From assembly GCF_015694525.1 (NCBI RefSeq), contig NZ_JADQDM010000007.1, positions 228,526 to 292,525 of the forward strand: DNA of 64,000 nt, given 5' to 3'. A program made the position numbers and the translations under genes. The first letter of the stretch is position 1; each line of letters starts with the position of its first letter. The notes beneath the pieces are model-generated. The model was not told where the DNA came from and did no database searches. It was given only the letters and a program-made list of their open reading frames with translations. Shown here piece after piece: positions 1-7,400 of this stretch. This DNA comes from Hymenobacter ruricola (GTDB taxonomy: Bacteria > Bacteroidota > Bacteroidia > Cytophagales > Hymenobacteraceae).

Positions 1-650
1 ACCTCGCGGCGCTGGTGGCGGTAAAGCTCTCGAAGACCCTGGAACCGGCACGGGACGTGTTCTTGTTTTGCTGCTACACGGGCTTGCGCTACTCTGACGT
101 GGCGGCGCTACACGCTGGCAACCTGCATCTATTGGGCGCCAATGGTGACGGTGACCGGGTGCTACGGCTGATACAGACCAAGACGCGGGCCACAGTAAGC
201 ATCTACCTGAGCCGAGTGGCGGCAGAGATATTGGACCGATACGCAACCCCTGAACGCCAATTTGACGGGGCTCGGCTGCTGCCGGTACTGGCCAACCAGC
301 CGATGAACCGGTATTTGAAGAAAATCACGCAGCTGGCGGGGTTGTCGCGGCCGGTGGAAGTGGTAAGCACGGCCGGTGGACAGGTAGTAAAACAAGCCGT
401 ACCGCTGTACGAGTTGGTGACGATGCACACGGCCCGCCACACGTTTGCAGTGCAAAGCCTACTGCGAGGAATGCCGGTGACGGTATTGCAGCGGGTAATG
501 GGCCACGCCAAGATTCAGAATACAATGCGCTACGCACAGGTGGTTGAGGAGCTGCAGCACCAAGCCATGCGGGCGGCGTGGGATGGGCCGGCCACCGTGC
601 CGGCCGTGAGCGCACTGGATGGTTCGGTTTGCACGGTGATGGCGGCATAA
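1..650 (+). CDS. Tyrosine recombinase, 3' part (cut by left window edge)
   Basis: C-terminal catalytic half of a Bacteroidota-type phage/transposon tyrosine recombinase, which would cut and rejoin DNA at an attachment site. The frame is already open at the first base (codons from base 3), so the N-terminal DNA-binding domains lie outside the window and the GTG at 15 is not a real start. The catalytic set is visible: Arg in TGLRYSD, Lys in QTKT, His and Arg in HTARHTFA, His in GHAKIQ, and the Tyr nucleophile at 531-533 in MRYAQV. It is closely similar to the complete integrase at 40665-42014 and is followed by the same small HTH gene and A/B genes, so it is a second copy of one module. Confidence 0.93.
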   Translation, partial: LAALVAVKLSKTLEPARDVFLFCCYTGLRYSDVAALHAGNLHLLGANGDGDRVLRLIQTKTRATVSIYLSRVAAEILDRYATPERQFDGARLLPVLANQPMNRYLKKITQLAGLSRPVEVVSTAGGQVVKQAVPLYELVTMHTARHTFAVQSLLRGMPVTVLQRVMGHAKIQNTMRYAQVVEELQHQAMRAAWDGPATVPAVSALDGSVCTVMAA

Positions 651-671
651 TAATCAGGCTGCCCTGAATCG

Positions 672-713
672 AAAATCCCCGGCCGGATTCACTTCTAGGT
701 CGGGGATTTTTTT
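672..713 (+). terminator. Rho-independent terminator after the integrase
   Basis: The stem AAAATCCCCG / CGGGGATTTT is closed by a loop of about 19 bases and followed by a T-run. It lies 22 bases after the integrase stop and would end its transcript before the convergent small gene at 790-993. Confidence 0.75.
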
Positions 714-742
714 GGTCGGCGCGGTCTGGCCGCAGTGGGCGC

Positions 743-764
743 GTGTACGCTTCGTGTACGCTTC
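743..764. repeat. Two tandem copies of an 11-bp unit
   Basis: GTGTACGCTTC occurs twice without a gap and is followed by the palindrome CTTCGAAG. It sits between the integrase terminator and the convergent HTH gene. It could be a recombinase arm site or an operator; this is inference only. Confidence 0.5.
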
Positions 765-789
765 GAAGTGCCTTGGAGTACGGTGCGAG

Positions 790-993
790 CTACCGAGAAA
801 CGGGAGCGTTCAGGGCTTCGCTGACCTCGGTGGCATCGAGGCCGGTGAGGCGGCAAAAGTCCTGCACGGTGACAAGGGCTCCGGCGGGTTTGCCGGCGGC
901 CTGGCGGGCGCGGCGCACGAGCCGCTTAGCGGAATCGTAGCTGCGGCCGGTGAGGGCCGCCACGTCTTTGGGGTAAAGGCAGATGCGGGTCAC
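790..993 (-). CDS. Small helix-turn-helix-like protein (copy 1)
   Basis: A 67-aa basic protein with two short segments that look like recognition-helix units (PKDVAALTGRSYDSAKRL and, later, DFCRLTGLDATEV). Such small proteins beside integrases often act as excisionases or regulators, but no function is shown here. It has a clear paralogue at 42095-42316 in the same position relative to the second integrase, where the CIYPKDAAQLTG segment matches CLYPKDVAALTG. It is convergent with the integrase and divergent from gene A. Conservation of both sequence and position in two modules argues that it is a real gene. Confidence 0.65.
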   Translation of the reverse strand: MTRICLYPKDVAALTGRSYDSAKRLVRRARQAAGKPAGALVTVQDFCRLTGLDATEVSEALNAPVSR

Positions 994-1166
994 GGCGATG
1001 GGGCGGGGTGTATGGGGACTGACCGGGTTATACGGGGCACGGCACTAGGATTGTCAAATTTACTTGAAGTATTTCGACTCCACAAACAGCGCCCTGGCTA
1101 TGAATGCGGGTTGGCGTGCTGGCCGCTATTGGCAAATCGGCGCATTCCGACAATTTACTTTTCACA

Positions 1167-1913
1167 ATGGCACAACAAACTGGTATTTTGGGCCTGCAGG
1201 GGACGGTGGGCGGGCTGGTCTTCCGAAAGGATGGCTCAGTTGCGCAAAAGCCGGCCTCGAACAAGGCTAAATTCATGAACGCGGCCAGCATGGCGCGGAC
1301 TCGTGAAAACGCATCGGAATTTGGCCTGGCGGCCAGCTACAGCAAGGTGCTGCGCGACTCGTTGCGCGTGGCCATTGCCTCGGCCAGCGATAGCCGCGTG
1401 GCCTCGCGCCTGACCAAGGCCATGCGCGAAGTCATCGGCCTCGATGACACGAATGACCGTGGGCAACGGGTGTTCGACTCGACCAACTCGGCTCCGCTGC
1501 TCGGCTTCAACTTCAACGCAGGGGCTGGCATCGGGCAGACGATGTACTTCCCCTACGAGGTGACGGGCGCGGGCACGGACGTGACGATGACGATTCCGGC
1601 GCTGAATCCGGCCTCGGACATTGCCGCGCCGCAGGGCACGACGCACTTTGAGGTAGTATTTGCCGCTTCGTCGTTGGACATGGAGACGCTGACCTACACC
1701 AATGCTGTGGTGGCCGCGCCACTGGGCATCCTGGCGGTGAACAGCGTGGCCTTGGCCAACCAGGCGGTGGTAGCCACTTTCCCAGCTGCTCCGCCCGCGG
1801 CTAACCTGGTGGTGGGTGTGGTCGGCATCAACTTCTACCAGCAGGTGAACGGCAAGTTCTACCCGCTCAACAACAACAGCACTAACCCGCTGGCGATTGA
1901 GTACGTGGCCTAA
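1167..1913 (+). CDS. Module protein A (copy 1), unknown function
   Basis: A 248-aa protein. The ATG at 1167 is chosen because the paralogue at 42561-43307 starts at the matching residue. The N-terminus (TGILGLQGTVGGLVFRKDG) recalls the opening of DUF6266-type Bacteroidota proteins, but I am not sure of the family. The middle is Ala/Ser-rich with repeated ASDSRV and NFNAGAG-like stretches. The C-terminal third is beta-rich and well conserved between copies (VGVVGINFYQQ, PLNNNSTNPLAIEY). No signal peptide or membrane segment is visible. The fold could be structural or surface-exposed. It is always followed by a strong terminator and then gene B. Confidence 0.75.
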   Translation: MAQQTGILGLQGTVGGLVFRKDGSVAQKPASNKAKFMNAASMARTRENASEFGLAASYSKVLRDSLRVAIASASDSRVASRLTKAMREVIGLDDTNDRGQRVFDSTNSAPLLGFNFNAGAGIGQTMYFPYEVTGAGTDVTMTIPALNPASDIAAPQGTTHFEVVFAASSLDMETLTYTNAVVAAPLGILAVNSVALANQAVVATFPAAPPAANLVVGVVGINFYQQVNGKFYPLNNNSTNPLAIEYVA

Positions 1914-1931
1914 GCCGCTGCTGCATGGATA

Positions 1932-1963
1932 AACGGCCAGCCATTACCGGCTGGCCGTTTTTT
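1932..1963 (+). terminator. Terminator between genes A and B (copy 1)
   Basis: A perfect 11-bp stem AACGGCCAGCC / GGCTGGCCGTT with a six-base loop, followed by Ts. The same hairpin lies at 43326-43358 between the second A/B pair, so A and B are probably separate or attenuated transcripts. Confidence 0.85.
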
Positions 1964-1987
1964 CTTCCCTCCCCCCCTCTCCTTCCC

Positions 1988-2332
1988 ATGGCACTCACCG
2001 GCTATCAGCTGCAATACAAGCGACGCATGAAAAAGGCGCTGGCGTTACGGGCCAAGGCCGACCGGCAGGCGCGTTTCCTAGTAGCCCGGTTGGCCACGGT
2101 GCTGGCACTAGGCGAAACGGCAGCCGACCATATAGAGCGGATAAACACGCTGTACGGCACAAACATGAGCCTGCGTACCGATTTAGTGGACGGCTACCGG
2201 CTGGCCGGCACGGCGGCAGCGCTCAACCAAGTTGCAGCAGCCAGCCTAGGTGGAGCACCGGCGGCCGTGTTCGTCAACCTGGCGACTAACGTGGGCGGGG
2301 CGATGCTGCCGCCCGATTCTGACCTGGATTAA
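1988..2332 (+). CDS. Module protein B (copy 1), unknown function
   Basis: A 114-aa protein starting at the ATG at 1988, matched by the paralogue at 43382. The first 30 residues are strongly basic (QYKRRMKKALALRAKADRQA) and probably helical, with a hydrophobic Ala-rich middle and a conserved tail (GGAPAAVFVNL). No family was recognised. The next gene, 2365-2835, shares the basic N-terminal segment, so B has been duplicated. Its fixed position after gene A suggests the two work together. Confidence 0.7.
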   Translation: MALTGYQLQYKRRMKKALALRAKADRQARFLVARLATVLALGETAADHIERINTLYGTNMSLRTDLVDGYRLAGTAAALNQVAAASLGGAPAAVFVNLATNVGGAMLPPDSDLD

Positions 2333-2364
2333 GTCTTTCTTTTCACTTTCAACTTTTCTCCATT

Positions 2365-2835
2365 ATGGCACTTACAGCTTATCAACAGCAATTTAAGCGT
2401 CGCATGAAGCGCGCCATCAGCCTGCGGGCTAAAGCCGACCAGAAGGCTAGGCGTTATACCAAACTGCTATCGGATGCCATCGGCGCGGCCGAGGACGCGG
2501 CCATGCAGATGAACGCGCTGAACCAACTCTACAACGTGGACGTGAGCACCTACACGCTGCTCACGCAGGCGCTGCACGCCAACAGCGGGCAGGAAGTGCT
2601 GGAAGACCACCTGGCACAGAGTACGCCCGGCGAGGAGGCCATCATCTTCAACCAGGTGCCGGACGCCAACGGCGGGCAGCCGCTGCCGGCTAACCCGCTG
2701 TTTGGGGAACTGATGACGGGTACGCCAATTATTCCGCCGGCTCAGACAATGCTGGTAGGGGCCAAAGTCGTGGCCCCGAAACCGGCGCTCGTACCGGATG
2801 CAATTCCTGCTGCCTCGGAAACAACTGAGGCTTAA
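2365..2835 (+). CDS. B-like paralogue (B'), unknown function
   Basis: A 156-aa protein whose first 28 residues follow protein B closely (MALTAYQQQFKRRMKRAISL against MALTGYQLQYKRRMKKALAL). After that it diverges and is longer, with a Pro-rich C-terminus. It begins 32 bases after B and is present only in the left module; at the right module an IS element occupies the equivalent place. No catalytic motif or membrane segment is visible. A terminator follows at 2863-2900. Confidence 0.7.
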   Translation: MALTAYQQQFKRRMKRAISLRAKADQKARRYTKLLSDAIGAAEDAAMQMNALNQLYNVDVSTYTLLTQALHANSGQEVLEDHLAQSTPGEEAIIFNQVPDANGGQPLPANPLFGELMTGTPIIPPAQTMLVGAKVVAPKPALVPDAIPAASETTEA

Positions 2836-2862
2836 CGACCGCATCTACCTCTGGTACTTCTG

Positions 2863-2900
2863 AAAAATACCAACCCCTGTCTACAGAGGTTGGTATTTTT
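2863..2900 (+). terminator. Terminator after B'
   Basis: A 13-bp stem AAAAATACCAACC / GGTTGGTATTTTT that ends in a T-run. It closes the left module. Confidence 0.85.
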
Positions 2901-2906
2901 TATTTA

Positions 2907-2960
2907 TACCCGACCGGGTACAATATGTTGCTGAAGTCTATATTTACACCCGTTCGGGTA
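2907..2960. promoter_or_regulatory. Pair of palindromic operators upstream of the HipB-like gene
   Basis: Two copies of a 14-bp dyad, TACCCGACCGGGTA at 2907-2920 and CACCCGTTCGGGTA at 2947-2960, each preceded by TATTTA and followed by CA. Their starts are 40 bp apart, about four helical turns, so two dimers would bind the same face. HipB-type repressors bind short palindromes upstream of their own gene, and the broken hipB-like gene begins 43 bases downstream. Confidence 0.75.
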
Positions 2961-3003
2961 CATCTATGGTCAATGCCACCCTCATCCCAAGGCTCTTATT
3001 TAT

Positions 3004-3228
3004 ATGGCTGAAAGCATTGCATAGTTCATAAAACAGCGGCGGAAAATGCTCCGGCTTACTCAACCTGATATGGCCGCCAAAGCGGGCGTGGGCCTGCGGT
3101 TTGTGCGGGAATTAGAACAAGGGAAAGCTACCCTGCAGCTGGACAAGGTCAATCAGGTTCTCGGATTATTTGGCCACGAACTGGGTCCGGTGCCGGTGGA
3201 CAGGTCACGCTGGAATGATGAACTGTGA
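3004..3228 (+). pseudogene. HipB/XRE-type antitoxin with an early TAG stop
   Basis: From the ATG at 3004 the frame reads MAESIA, then TAG (3022-3024), then FIKQRRKMLRLTQPDMAAKA and onward to 3228. Ignoring the stop, the product is a typical short HipB-like antitoxin: HTH with RRKMLRLTQPDMA, GLRFVRELEQGK, and the C-terminal GLFGHELGPVPV end. The usual residue at the stop would be Gln, so one CAG-to-TAG change explains it. An ATG at 3046 could restart translation but would lose part of helix 1. No hipA toxin follows; the next gene runs the other way. It is probably a remnant of a TA pair. Confidence 0.75.
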
Positions 3229-3280
3229 GAGACATCCAGCACCTCTGTGAGACAAAGTGACAAGCTGATAAACTTGGGGC

Positions 3281-3649
3281 TTACTGTCGGTTTCGACGGG
3301 CGCGGCGCTCGGCCACTTTCATGAAAAAGGATTCCAACTGAGTGTCGGGGTGGTTGCGCTGCTGCCAAGAGAGCAGCTCGGCGGCCGTGATGCGGTGGCC
3401 ACGGGGGCTACCAGTACAATCCACGTAGCGCAGGCGGCGGGGGTGGCGAGCGGGCAGCTTGGTGTAATCGCGCAGCGTTTCGGGATGCAGCGCCAGCAGT
3501 TTGGCGGCTTGCGGGAAGGAAAACATTACCTCGGGGAGCGGCAACCGGGACAGAATGGTACTCACCTGGTGCTCGATTTCGCGCTGGATTGCCTGCTCTA
3601 GCTCTGCTTTCTGGTCTTCAGTGAAGGTGAGGGTAATTTCAGGTATCAT
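3281..3649 (-). CDS. Excisionase-like HTH DNA-binding protein
   Basis: A 122-aa protein with an N-terminal helical, Glu-rich segment (residues 10-35) followed by a MerR/excisionase-type winged helix (FSFPQAAKLLALHPETLRDY and then RRLRYVDCTGSPRGHRI), the arrangement used by Bacteroidota element regulators that bind DNA near attachment sites. A good promoter lies just upstream at 3689-3720. Its start faces away from the HNH gene at 3804, so the 154 bases between them are a divergent control region. Confidence 0.7.
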   Translation of the reverse strand: MIPEITLTFTEDQKAELEQAIQREIEHQVSTILSRLPLPEVMFSFPQAAKLLALHPETLRDYTKLPARHPRRLRYVDCTGSPRGHRITAAELLSWQQRNHPDTQLESFFMKVAERRARRNRQ

Positions 3650-3688
3650 GGCCTAACATTTTAAATAAATGCCACAAATCAGAAATAC

Positions 3689-3720
3689 GAAAGTTAATAA
3701 GCTAAAGGACTATTGTCAAA
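3689..3720 (-). promoter_or_regulatory. Bacteroidota-type promoter of the excisionase-like gene
   Basis: On the minus strand: TTTG (3720-3717), a 20-base spacer, then TAACTTTC (3696-3689). This fits the Bacteroidota -33 TTTG and -7 TAnnTTTG consensus with one mismatch. The start codon is 40 bases downstream. Confidence 0.6.
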
Positions 3721-3803
3721 CACTTGAAAGCTAACACAGGTACGTAACTAACCTATTCTGTCAATTGGTCTACAATGGTTGAAATTGGGGTAGTTTCGCG
3801 GCT

Positions 3804-4583
3804 ATGAAGCAAGGCCAACGACTCTGGACCCGCGACGAGCTGTTGCTAGCCATCAACTTGTACTGCAAGCTCACTTTCGGGCAGCTGCACAAGGGCAACC
3901 CGGCCATTATCGAGCTGGCGGGACTGGTTGGCCGTACGCCGAGCTCTGTGGCGCTGAAGCTGGTAAACTTCGCAAGCCTCGACCCGAGCCTGGACCGGGC
4001 GGGCATGAGCAATGCCAGCCACCTGGACCGGCAGGTATGGCAGGAATTTTACGCCGATTGGGCGGGGCGGGCGCTGGAAAGTGAGCGGCTGCTGGCCGAT
4101 GCACAGCACCTCACCCTTGAAGACGTGGCGGCGGAATACGAGCCGCTGCCACCGGTACCGGTGGGCCGGGTGAAGGAGCAACTGGTGAACGTGCGGGTGA
4201 ATCAGCAGTTTTTCCGGCGCACGGTGCTGGCCGCGTATGACAATACCTGCTGCATCACGGGCCTGCGGCAGCCGGCGCTGCTGGTAGCGGGTCATATAAA
4301 GCCCTGGGCGGTGGACGTAGCAAACCGACTGAATCCGCGCAATGGGTTGGCGCTAAATGCGCTGCACGACCGGGCATTTGAGCTGGGGCTGTTCACCATC
4401 CGGCCCGATGACTACGTGATTGAGGTAGCGCCGACCGTGCGGCAGCATAACCGGCCGGACGCTCAGGCGGCGGGGGAACTGCTGGGACAGTACCACGGGC
4501 AGGCGCTGCGGCTGCCACTGCGGCGGCGGTTTCTACCGGACCCCGCGTTTTTGAACTGGCACCGCAGTAAGTGGGTGCCGTAA
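3804..4583 (+). CDS. HNH restriction-type endonuclease
   Basis: A 259-aa protein. Residues 1-130 are an unassigned N-terminal domain (MKQGQRLWTRDELLLAINLY) of a kind often seen before HNH domains in putative restriction enzymes. The C-terminal HNH domain shows C-C-x-TGL, then AGHIKPW (first catalytic His), NPRNGLALNALHDRAFE (Asn, His) and FTI. This matches the HNH_2 type of presumed modification-dependent nucleases. No methyltransferase partner is adjacent. A TAGTTTCG box directly before the ATG suggests a nearly leaderless transcript. A related HNH_2 protein lies at 19849-20805. Confidence 0.82.
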   Translation: MKQGQRLWTRDELLLAINLYCKLTFGQLHKGNPAIIELAGLVGRTPSSVALKLVNFASLDPSLDRAGMSNASHLDRQVWQEFYADWAGRALESERLLADAQHLTLEDVAAEYEPLPPVPVGRVKEQLVNVRVNQQFFRRTVLAAYDNTCCITGLRQPALLVAGHIKPWAVDVANRLNPRNGLALNALHDRAFELGLFTIRPDDYVIEVAPTVRQHNRPDAQAAGELLGQYHGQALRLPLRRRFLPDPAFLNWHRSKWVP

Positions 4584-4588
4584 TTTTT

Positions 4589-4700
4589 GCAACAAGCTGT
4601 TGCAAAATTGTCCTTGGTCGAGGCAGGCCTAAATTGTGCAACAAGCTGTTGCACTTTTAACCAATCTGGACAGATGTTGAATTGTGCAGCAAGGTGCTAC
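4589..4700. repeat. Three evenly spaced palindromic repeats
   Basis: GCAACAAGCTGTTGC at 4589-4603 and 4638-4652, and a degenerate copy GCAGCAAGGTGCTAC at 4686-4700. Starts are 49 and 48 bases apart, and each copy lies beside AATTG. It is too short and too degenerate for a CRISPR array. It could be an operator array or iterons. Confidence 0.6.
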
Positions 4701-4740
4701 ACAACTCGGCTTACCCTGCTTGCCGTTATTTCCGAACAAG

Positions 4741-4778
4741 TCAAAGCCCCGTCAGCCAGTAGCTGACGGGGCTTTGAC
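4741..4778 (-). terminator. Terminator, probably bidirectional
   Basis: A long perfect stem, TCAAAGCCCCGTCAGC paired with GCTGACGGGGCTTTGA, ends the leftward DUF1508 gene (stop at 4797). The A and T tracts on both sides would also let it stop the HNH transcript. Confidence 0.8.
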
Positions 4779-4796
4779 TACCTGCACCGACAACAA

Positions 4797-5117
4797 CTAG
4801 CTCAGGTCTTCGATGCGGGCGGTGGGTGCTTCCTGCAGCACGACCTGGATGCCGTCGTCGCGGGACTGGGCGGTGGTGTACTTCTCGCTGCGGCCGATAA
4901 TTTCACCGTTGGCGGCAACGTGGTTGAAGCCGTACTGGCCGGCGTTGAAGAAGGGTTCGAAGCGTTGGGGCTGGCAATTGGCCTGGACGGACCGGATGCC
5001 GTTCTGGCAGCTGGCCTTGGTGGTGTAGCCTTCGCCGGACTGGACAATTTCGCCGTTGCCGGCGCGCAGGTGGTACCAGTACTGGCCGCTGCTGTGGAAG
5101 ATTTGGAAGGTTGCCAT
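4797..5117 (-). CDS. DUF1508 (YegP-like) protein
   Basis: A 106-aa protein made of two DUF1508 repeats. Each has the F..(Y/F).W/F.L.A.NGEI(V/I)..SE.Y.T...(C/R)..GI..V pattern: residues 1-46 (FQIFHSSGQYWYHLRAGNGE) and 51-98 (FFNAGQYGFNHVAANGEII). These proteins are common in Bacteroidota and Proteobacteria. Their role is not established, and stress or nucleic-acid binding has been suggested. It heads no visible operon and is followed by a strong terminator, so it is probably a single-gene unit. Confidence 0.88.
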   Translation of the reverse strand: MATFQIFHSSGQYWYHLRAGNGEIVQSGEGYTTKASCQNGIRSVQANCQPQRFEPFFNAGQYGFNHVAANGEIIGRSEKYTTAQSRDDGIQVVLQEAPTARIEDLS

Positions 5118-5159
5118 AGCGGGAGTTAAAAGAGAGTTGGTGAAATGAATAGCAGCAAG

Positions 5160-5849
5160 TTAAGCGGCAAGTGCCAACGGCGCGGGCATGGTAAATGGAA
5201 TGGACAAGCCGGGGGCTTGCCGGGCGTGGTGACGCAGCAGGGCCGCATACTTTTTGCGACCCTGCTCGATGAGTCCGGGCATGGCCGTTAGCTCAACGCG
5301 CCACACTTCGTTTGGGGCTTTCTTCTGCACACCGATAATGAGAAAGCGCGTGGCGCCGAGCACGTCCAGATATAGGGCAGCCTGACGGTCGTAGTCGTAC
5401 TTCTCGATGGTGGTCAGGAAGTGGGCCCGGTCGGGGCTGCTGGTAGTTTTGAAGTCGATGAGCGTGAGCTGGCGGCCGGCGGGGCTGCGGACCAATAGGT
5501 CGGGGCGCAGCTTCACTCCTACCCCGGTGGCCGTGTGGGTGGCCGTGTAGGATTGTTCGGCTTGGCCCCGATAAAGCAGGTCGCGGCAGTAGCGTTGGCG
5601 GCGTACCTGGCGGGCCAGCAATTCCAGGTCGGTCCACTTAATACCGCGCTCCTCGGTGCGAACGTAGGTGGCCGGCTCCAGCACGGCAGAATGAAAATGG
5701 CTGCCGTAGGCCAGGGCCACGGGGTTGGGCCGGCGCAGCTGGCCCATGATGCCGGCTTTGAGCTCGGACAAGTCGGTGTTGGAAACCTGGGGCAGGGCGC
5801 GGTGCTGGGCCTGGGTCAGGGCGGGGTGATGCGTAAGGGCGTGAAACAT
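5160..5849 (-). CDS. PD-(D/E)XK exonuclease (DUF3799/RecE-like)
   Basis: A 229-aa nuclease of the type found in phage recombination modules, which would resect double-stranded ends. From the ATG at 5849: GSHFHSAVLEP (residues 49-59), KLRPD (113-117), IDFKTT (131-136, the D-x-K core) and YDYDRQAALY (151-160, the conserved QAALY motif). An earlier ATG exists but would overlap the preceding gene by 65 bases. It is the last gene of a leftward cluster that includes 5869-6114 and 6183-6914. The partner at 6183 could be its single-strand-binding or annealing protein, by context only. Confidence 0.82.
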   Translation of the reverse strand: MFHALTHHPALTQAQHRALPQVSNTDLSELKAGIMGQLRRPNPVALAYGSHFHSAVLEPATYVRTEERGIKWTDLELLARQVRRQRYCRDLLYRGQAEQSYTATHTATGVGVKLRPDLLVRSPAGRQLTLIDFKTTSSPDRAHFLTTIEKYDYDRQAALYLDVLGATRFLIIGVQKKAPNEVWRVELTAMPGLIEQGRKKYAALLRHHARQAPGLSIPFTMPAPLALAA

Positions 5850-5868
5850 GAGGGTTAAGAAAAGAGGG

Positions 5869-6114
5869 TTAGCGGATAAAGGCCAGGCGGTTGGGGTCAG
5901 CGGCGCGGTGCAACCAGATATGGGCGCTGCCACAGCCGACCAGGTACGCGGGCTCAGGAAAGAGTTGGCGCACCTGCGGGGCGAAGTCGCGCAAGTCGGG
6001 CAACAGGTCGGCAGCGGTTAAGAGCTTGGCCAACTGGGCCAGCAAGGCGGCCTCGGCGTCGTCGCGGGCCGGCTGCTCAAGGGACAGCTGGGGCAATTCG
6101 GTGGTGTGGTTCAT
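5869..6114 (-). CDS. Small hypothetical protein in the recombination cluster
   Basis: An 81-aa acidic protein (MNHTTELPQLSLEQPARDDA), ending 20 bases before the exonuclease start. The C-terminal half (LVGCGSAHIWLHRAADPNRL) is the most distinctive part. No family was recognised. ATGs at 6114 and 6126 are both possible; 6114 is preferred because the residues after it look like a normal polar N-terminus. Tight spacing suggests co-transcription with the exonuclease. Confidence 0.5.
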   Translation of the reverse strand: MNHTTELPQLSLEQPARDDAEAALLAQLAKLLTAADLLPDLRDFAPQVRQLFPEPAYLVGCGSAHIWLHRAADPNRLAFIR

Positions 6115-6182
6115 CGGAAATGGCATTTGATGATAGGTATAGCCGGGTGGCCCCCACGGCGGGTACCATGGGGGCCAGGGCA

Positions 6183-6914
6183 TTAGGCGGCCAGCGGCAA
6201 TGCCGTAGGCTCAGCGGCGGCCGGCTCGGGGCTGGTGGGGTCGTCCTCGACGGGGACGGTGTAGCCGTGCTGGATGCGCATGTCGGCGTTGCCGGTGTAG
6301 GTTTCGGCGCGCCAGATGGGAAAGTCGCGGGCGAAATCGCGGCGGGCGGCTACCTCGGCCGCGTCGGCGGCTTCGTAGCTGAATTGGGCGATGTAGTAGG
6401 TAGCCGTCTTGCCGTCCTTGGTGGTCTGCTTCTTCTCGGCGGTGACTTTTACCGTCACGTCGGCCAGGGTCAGGTCGTCGTAAAACAGCGGCTCGATGAG
6501 GCGGTACAGGTTTTCGACGCTGTAACCGTGGAAGAGCACGGCGCAGATAGCGCCCTTGTCGTCGGCAAAAAACAGCTCGGCCCACAGCTTGCGGCCCATG
6601 TTCAGAATATCGTCCTGGAACACGCGCCAGGCCAGCGGGATGAAGGAAAGCGAATTGCCAAGGGGTACGGTGCCGCCGATGTTGAACTGGCCAGCTTTGG
6701 CGTCGAAACGCACTTGGCGCGGGTGGCCGGGCAGGTAGCGAAAGCGCGACACCTGCACGACTTCGCCGGTGGCCTCGTCGGTTTTCTCGATGAGGTAAGC
6801 GGGCACGGCTGTAATGGGGCCGCTGAGCACGAACATGGAAGCCTCGGGGGCGGTGGTGGATGCGGTACCGGCTTCGCTGGTGGCGGTACGTTGGGCTTTT
6901 ACTTTGGTGGACAT
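6183..6914 (-). CDS. Hypothetical protein beside exonuclease, possible ssDNA-binding role
   Basis: A 243-aa soluble protein. The first 30 residues are low-complexity Ser/Thr/Ala. Residues 30-200 look like one alpha/beta domain (MFVLSGPITAVPAYLIEKTD, RFRYLPGHPRQVRFDAKAG, TYYIAQFSYEA), and the tail is Pro/Glu-rich and acidic. An acidic C-terminal tail and a position two genes upstream of a RecE-like exonuclease are what a phage single-strand-binding or annealing protein would show, but I cannot match the sequence to a known family. The functional guess is inference. Confidence 0.6.
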   Translation of the reverse strand: MSTKVKAQRTATSEAGTASTTAPEASMFVLSGPITAVPAYLIEKTDEATGEVVQVSRFRYLPGHPRQVRFDAKAGQFNIGGTVPLGNSLSFIPLAWRVFQDDILNMGRKLWAELFFADDKGAICAVLFHGYSVENLYRLIEPLFYDDLTLADVTVKVTAEKKQTTKDGKTATYYIAQFSYEAADAAEVAARRDFARDFPIWRAETYTGNADMRIQHGYTVPVEDDPTSPEPAAAEPTALPLAA

Positions 6915-6986
6915 ATGGAAAATGGTTGAGGTTGGAAATGAAAAAGGTGGGGCCTTTTGGCGGCCAGCCCCTGCGCCGTTGGTTTG

Positions 6987-7301
6987 TTAGCGGAATTGCT
7001 TGTCGTGGCACAGAATGGCGCGGCCAACAATGCAGTCGACGCCCCGGGCGGCGGGCTGGTGCTGGTGCCAGACGTAGGTGGCCAGCAGGTTGAGGTAGGC
7101 GGGGTTGCGGAACTTGCCTTCGTCGTCGATGATGAGAATCAGCTCCTCGGTGACGCGCACCACGTCGACGGTTTGGCAATCGAGCAGCTGGTACAATTCG
7201 GCCAGCTTGAAGCTGCGGCCGTTGGCGGGGCTGACCGGCTGCGGCTGGGCGCTGGCCGGGTCGAGCAAATGGGGCTGGTAGGGAGTAGCGGTTTTTGGCA
7301 T
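6987..7301 (-). CDS. DUF3846-like protein
   Basis: A 104-aa protein. The pattern FKLAELYQLLDCQTVDVVRV, ELILIIDDEGKFRN, and N..AT then VDCIVGRAIL matches the DUF3846 layout found in phages and mobile elements (leading helix, vnEegk-type strand, dvIvGdvvl ending). Function is not known. It is in the same leftward cluster, 72 bases upstream of the 6183-6914 gene. Confidence 0.65.
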   Translation of the reverse strand: MPKTATPYQPHLLDPASAQPQPVSPANGRSFKLAELYQLLDCQTVDVVRVTEELILIIDDEGKFRNPAYLNLLATYVWHQHQPAARGVDCIVGRAILCHDKQFR

Positions 7302-7400
7302 GGTGGGGCGTGTTTAGTGGGGCCGCCCGGATTGGCGGCACCTGGTGACTTCTTGAAATGGTGCCTAGCGGCCCGCGCCGGGCGGGCGCGGGCCTGGTGG

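Noticed and set aside
15..650. A complete 211-aa small integrase starting at GTG 15
   Set aside because: The frame is open upstream and aligns with the complete integrase; it is a window-edge cut.
4589..4700. CRISPR array
   Set aside because: Only three 15-bp units, the last degenerate, and no cas genes.
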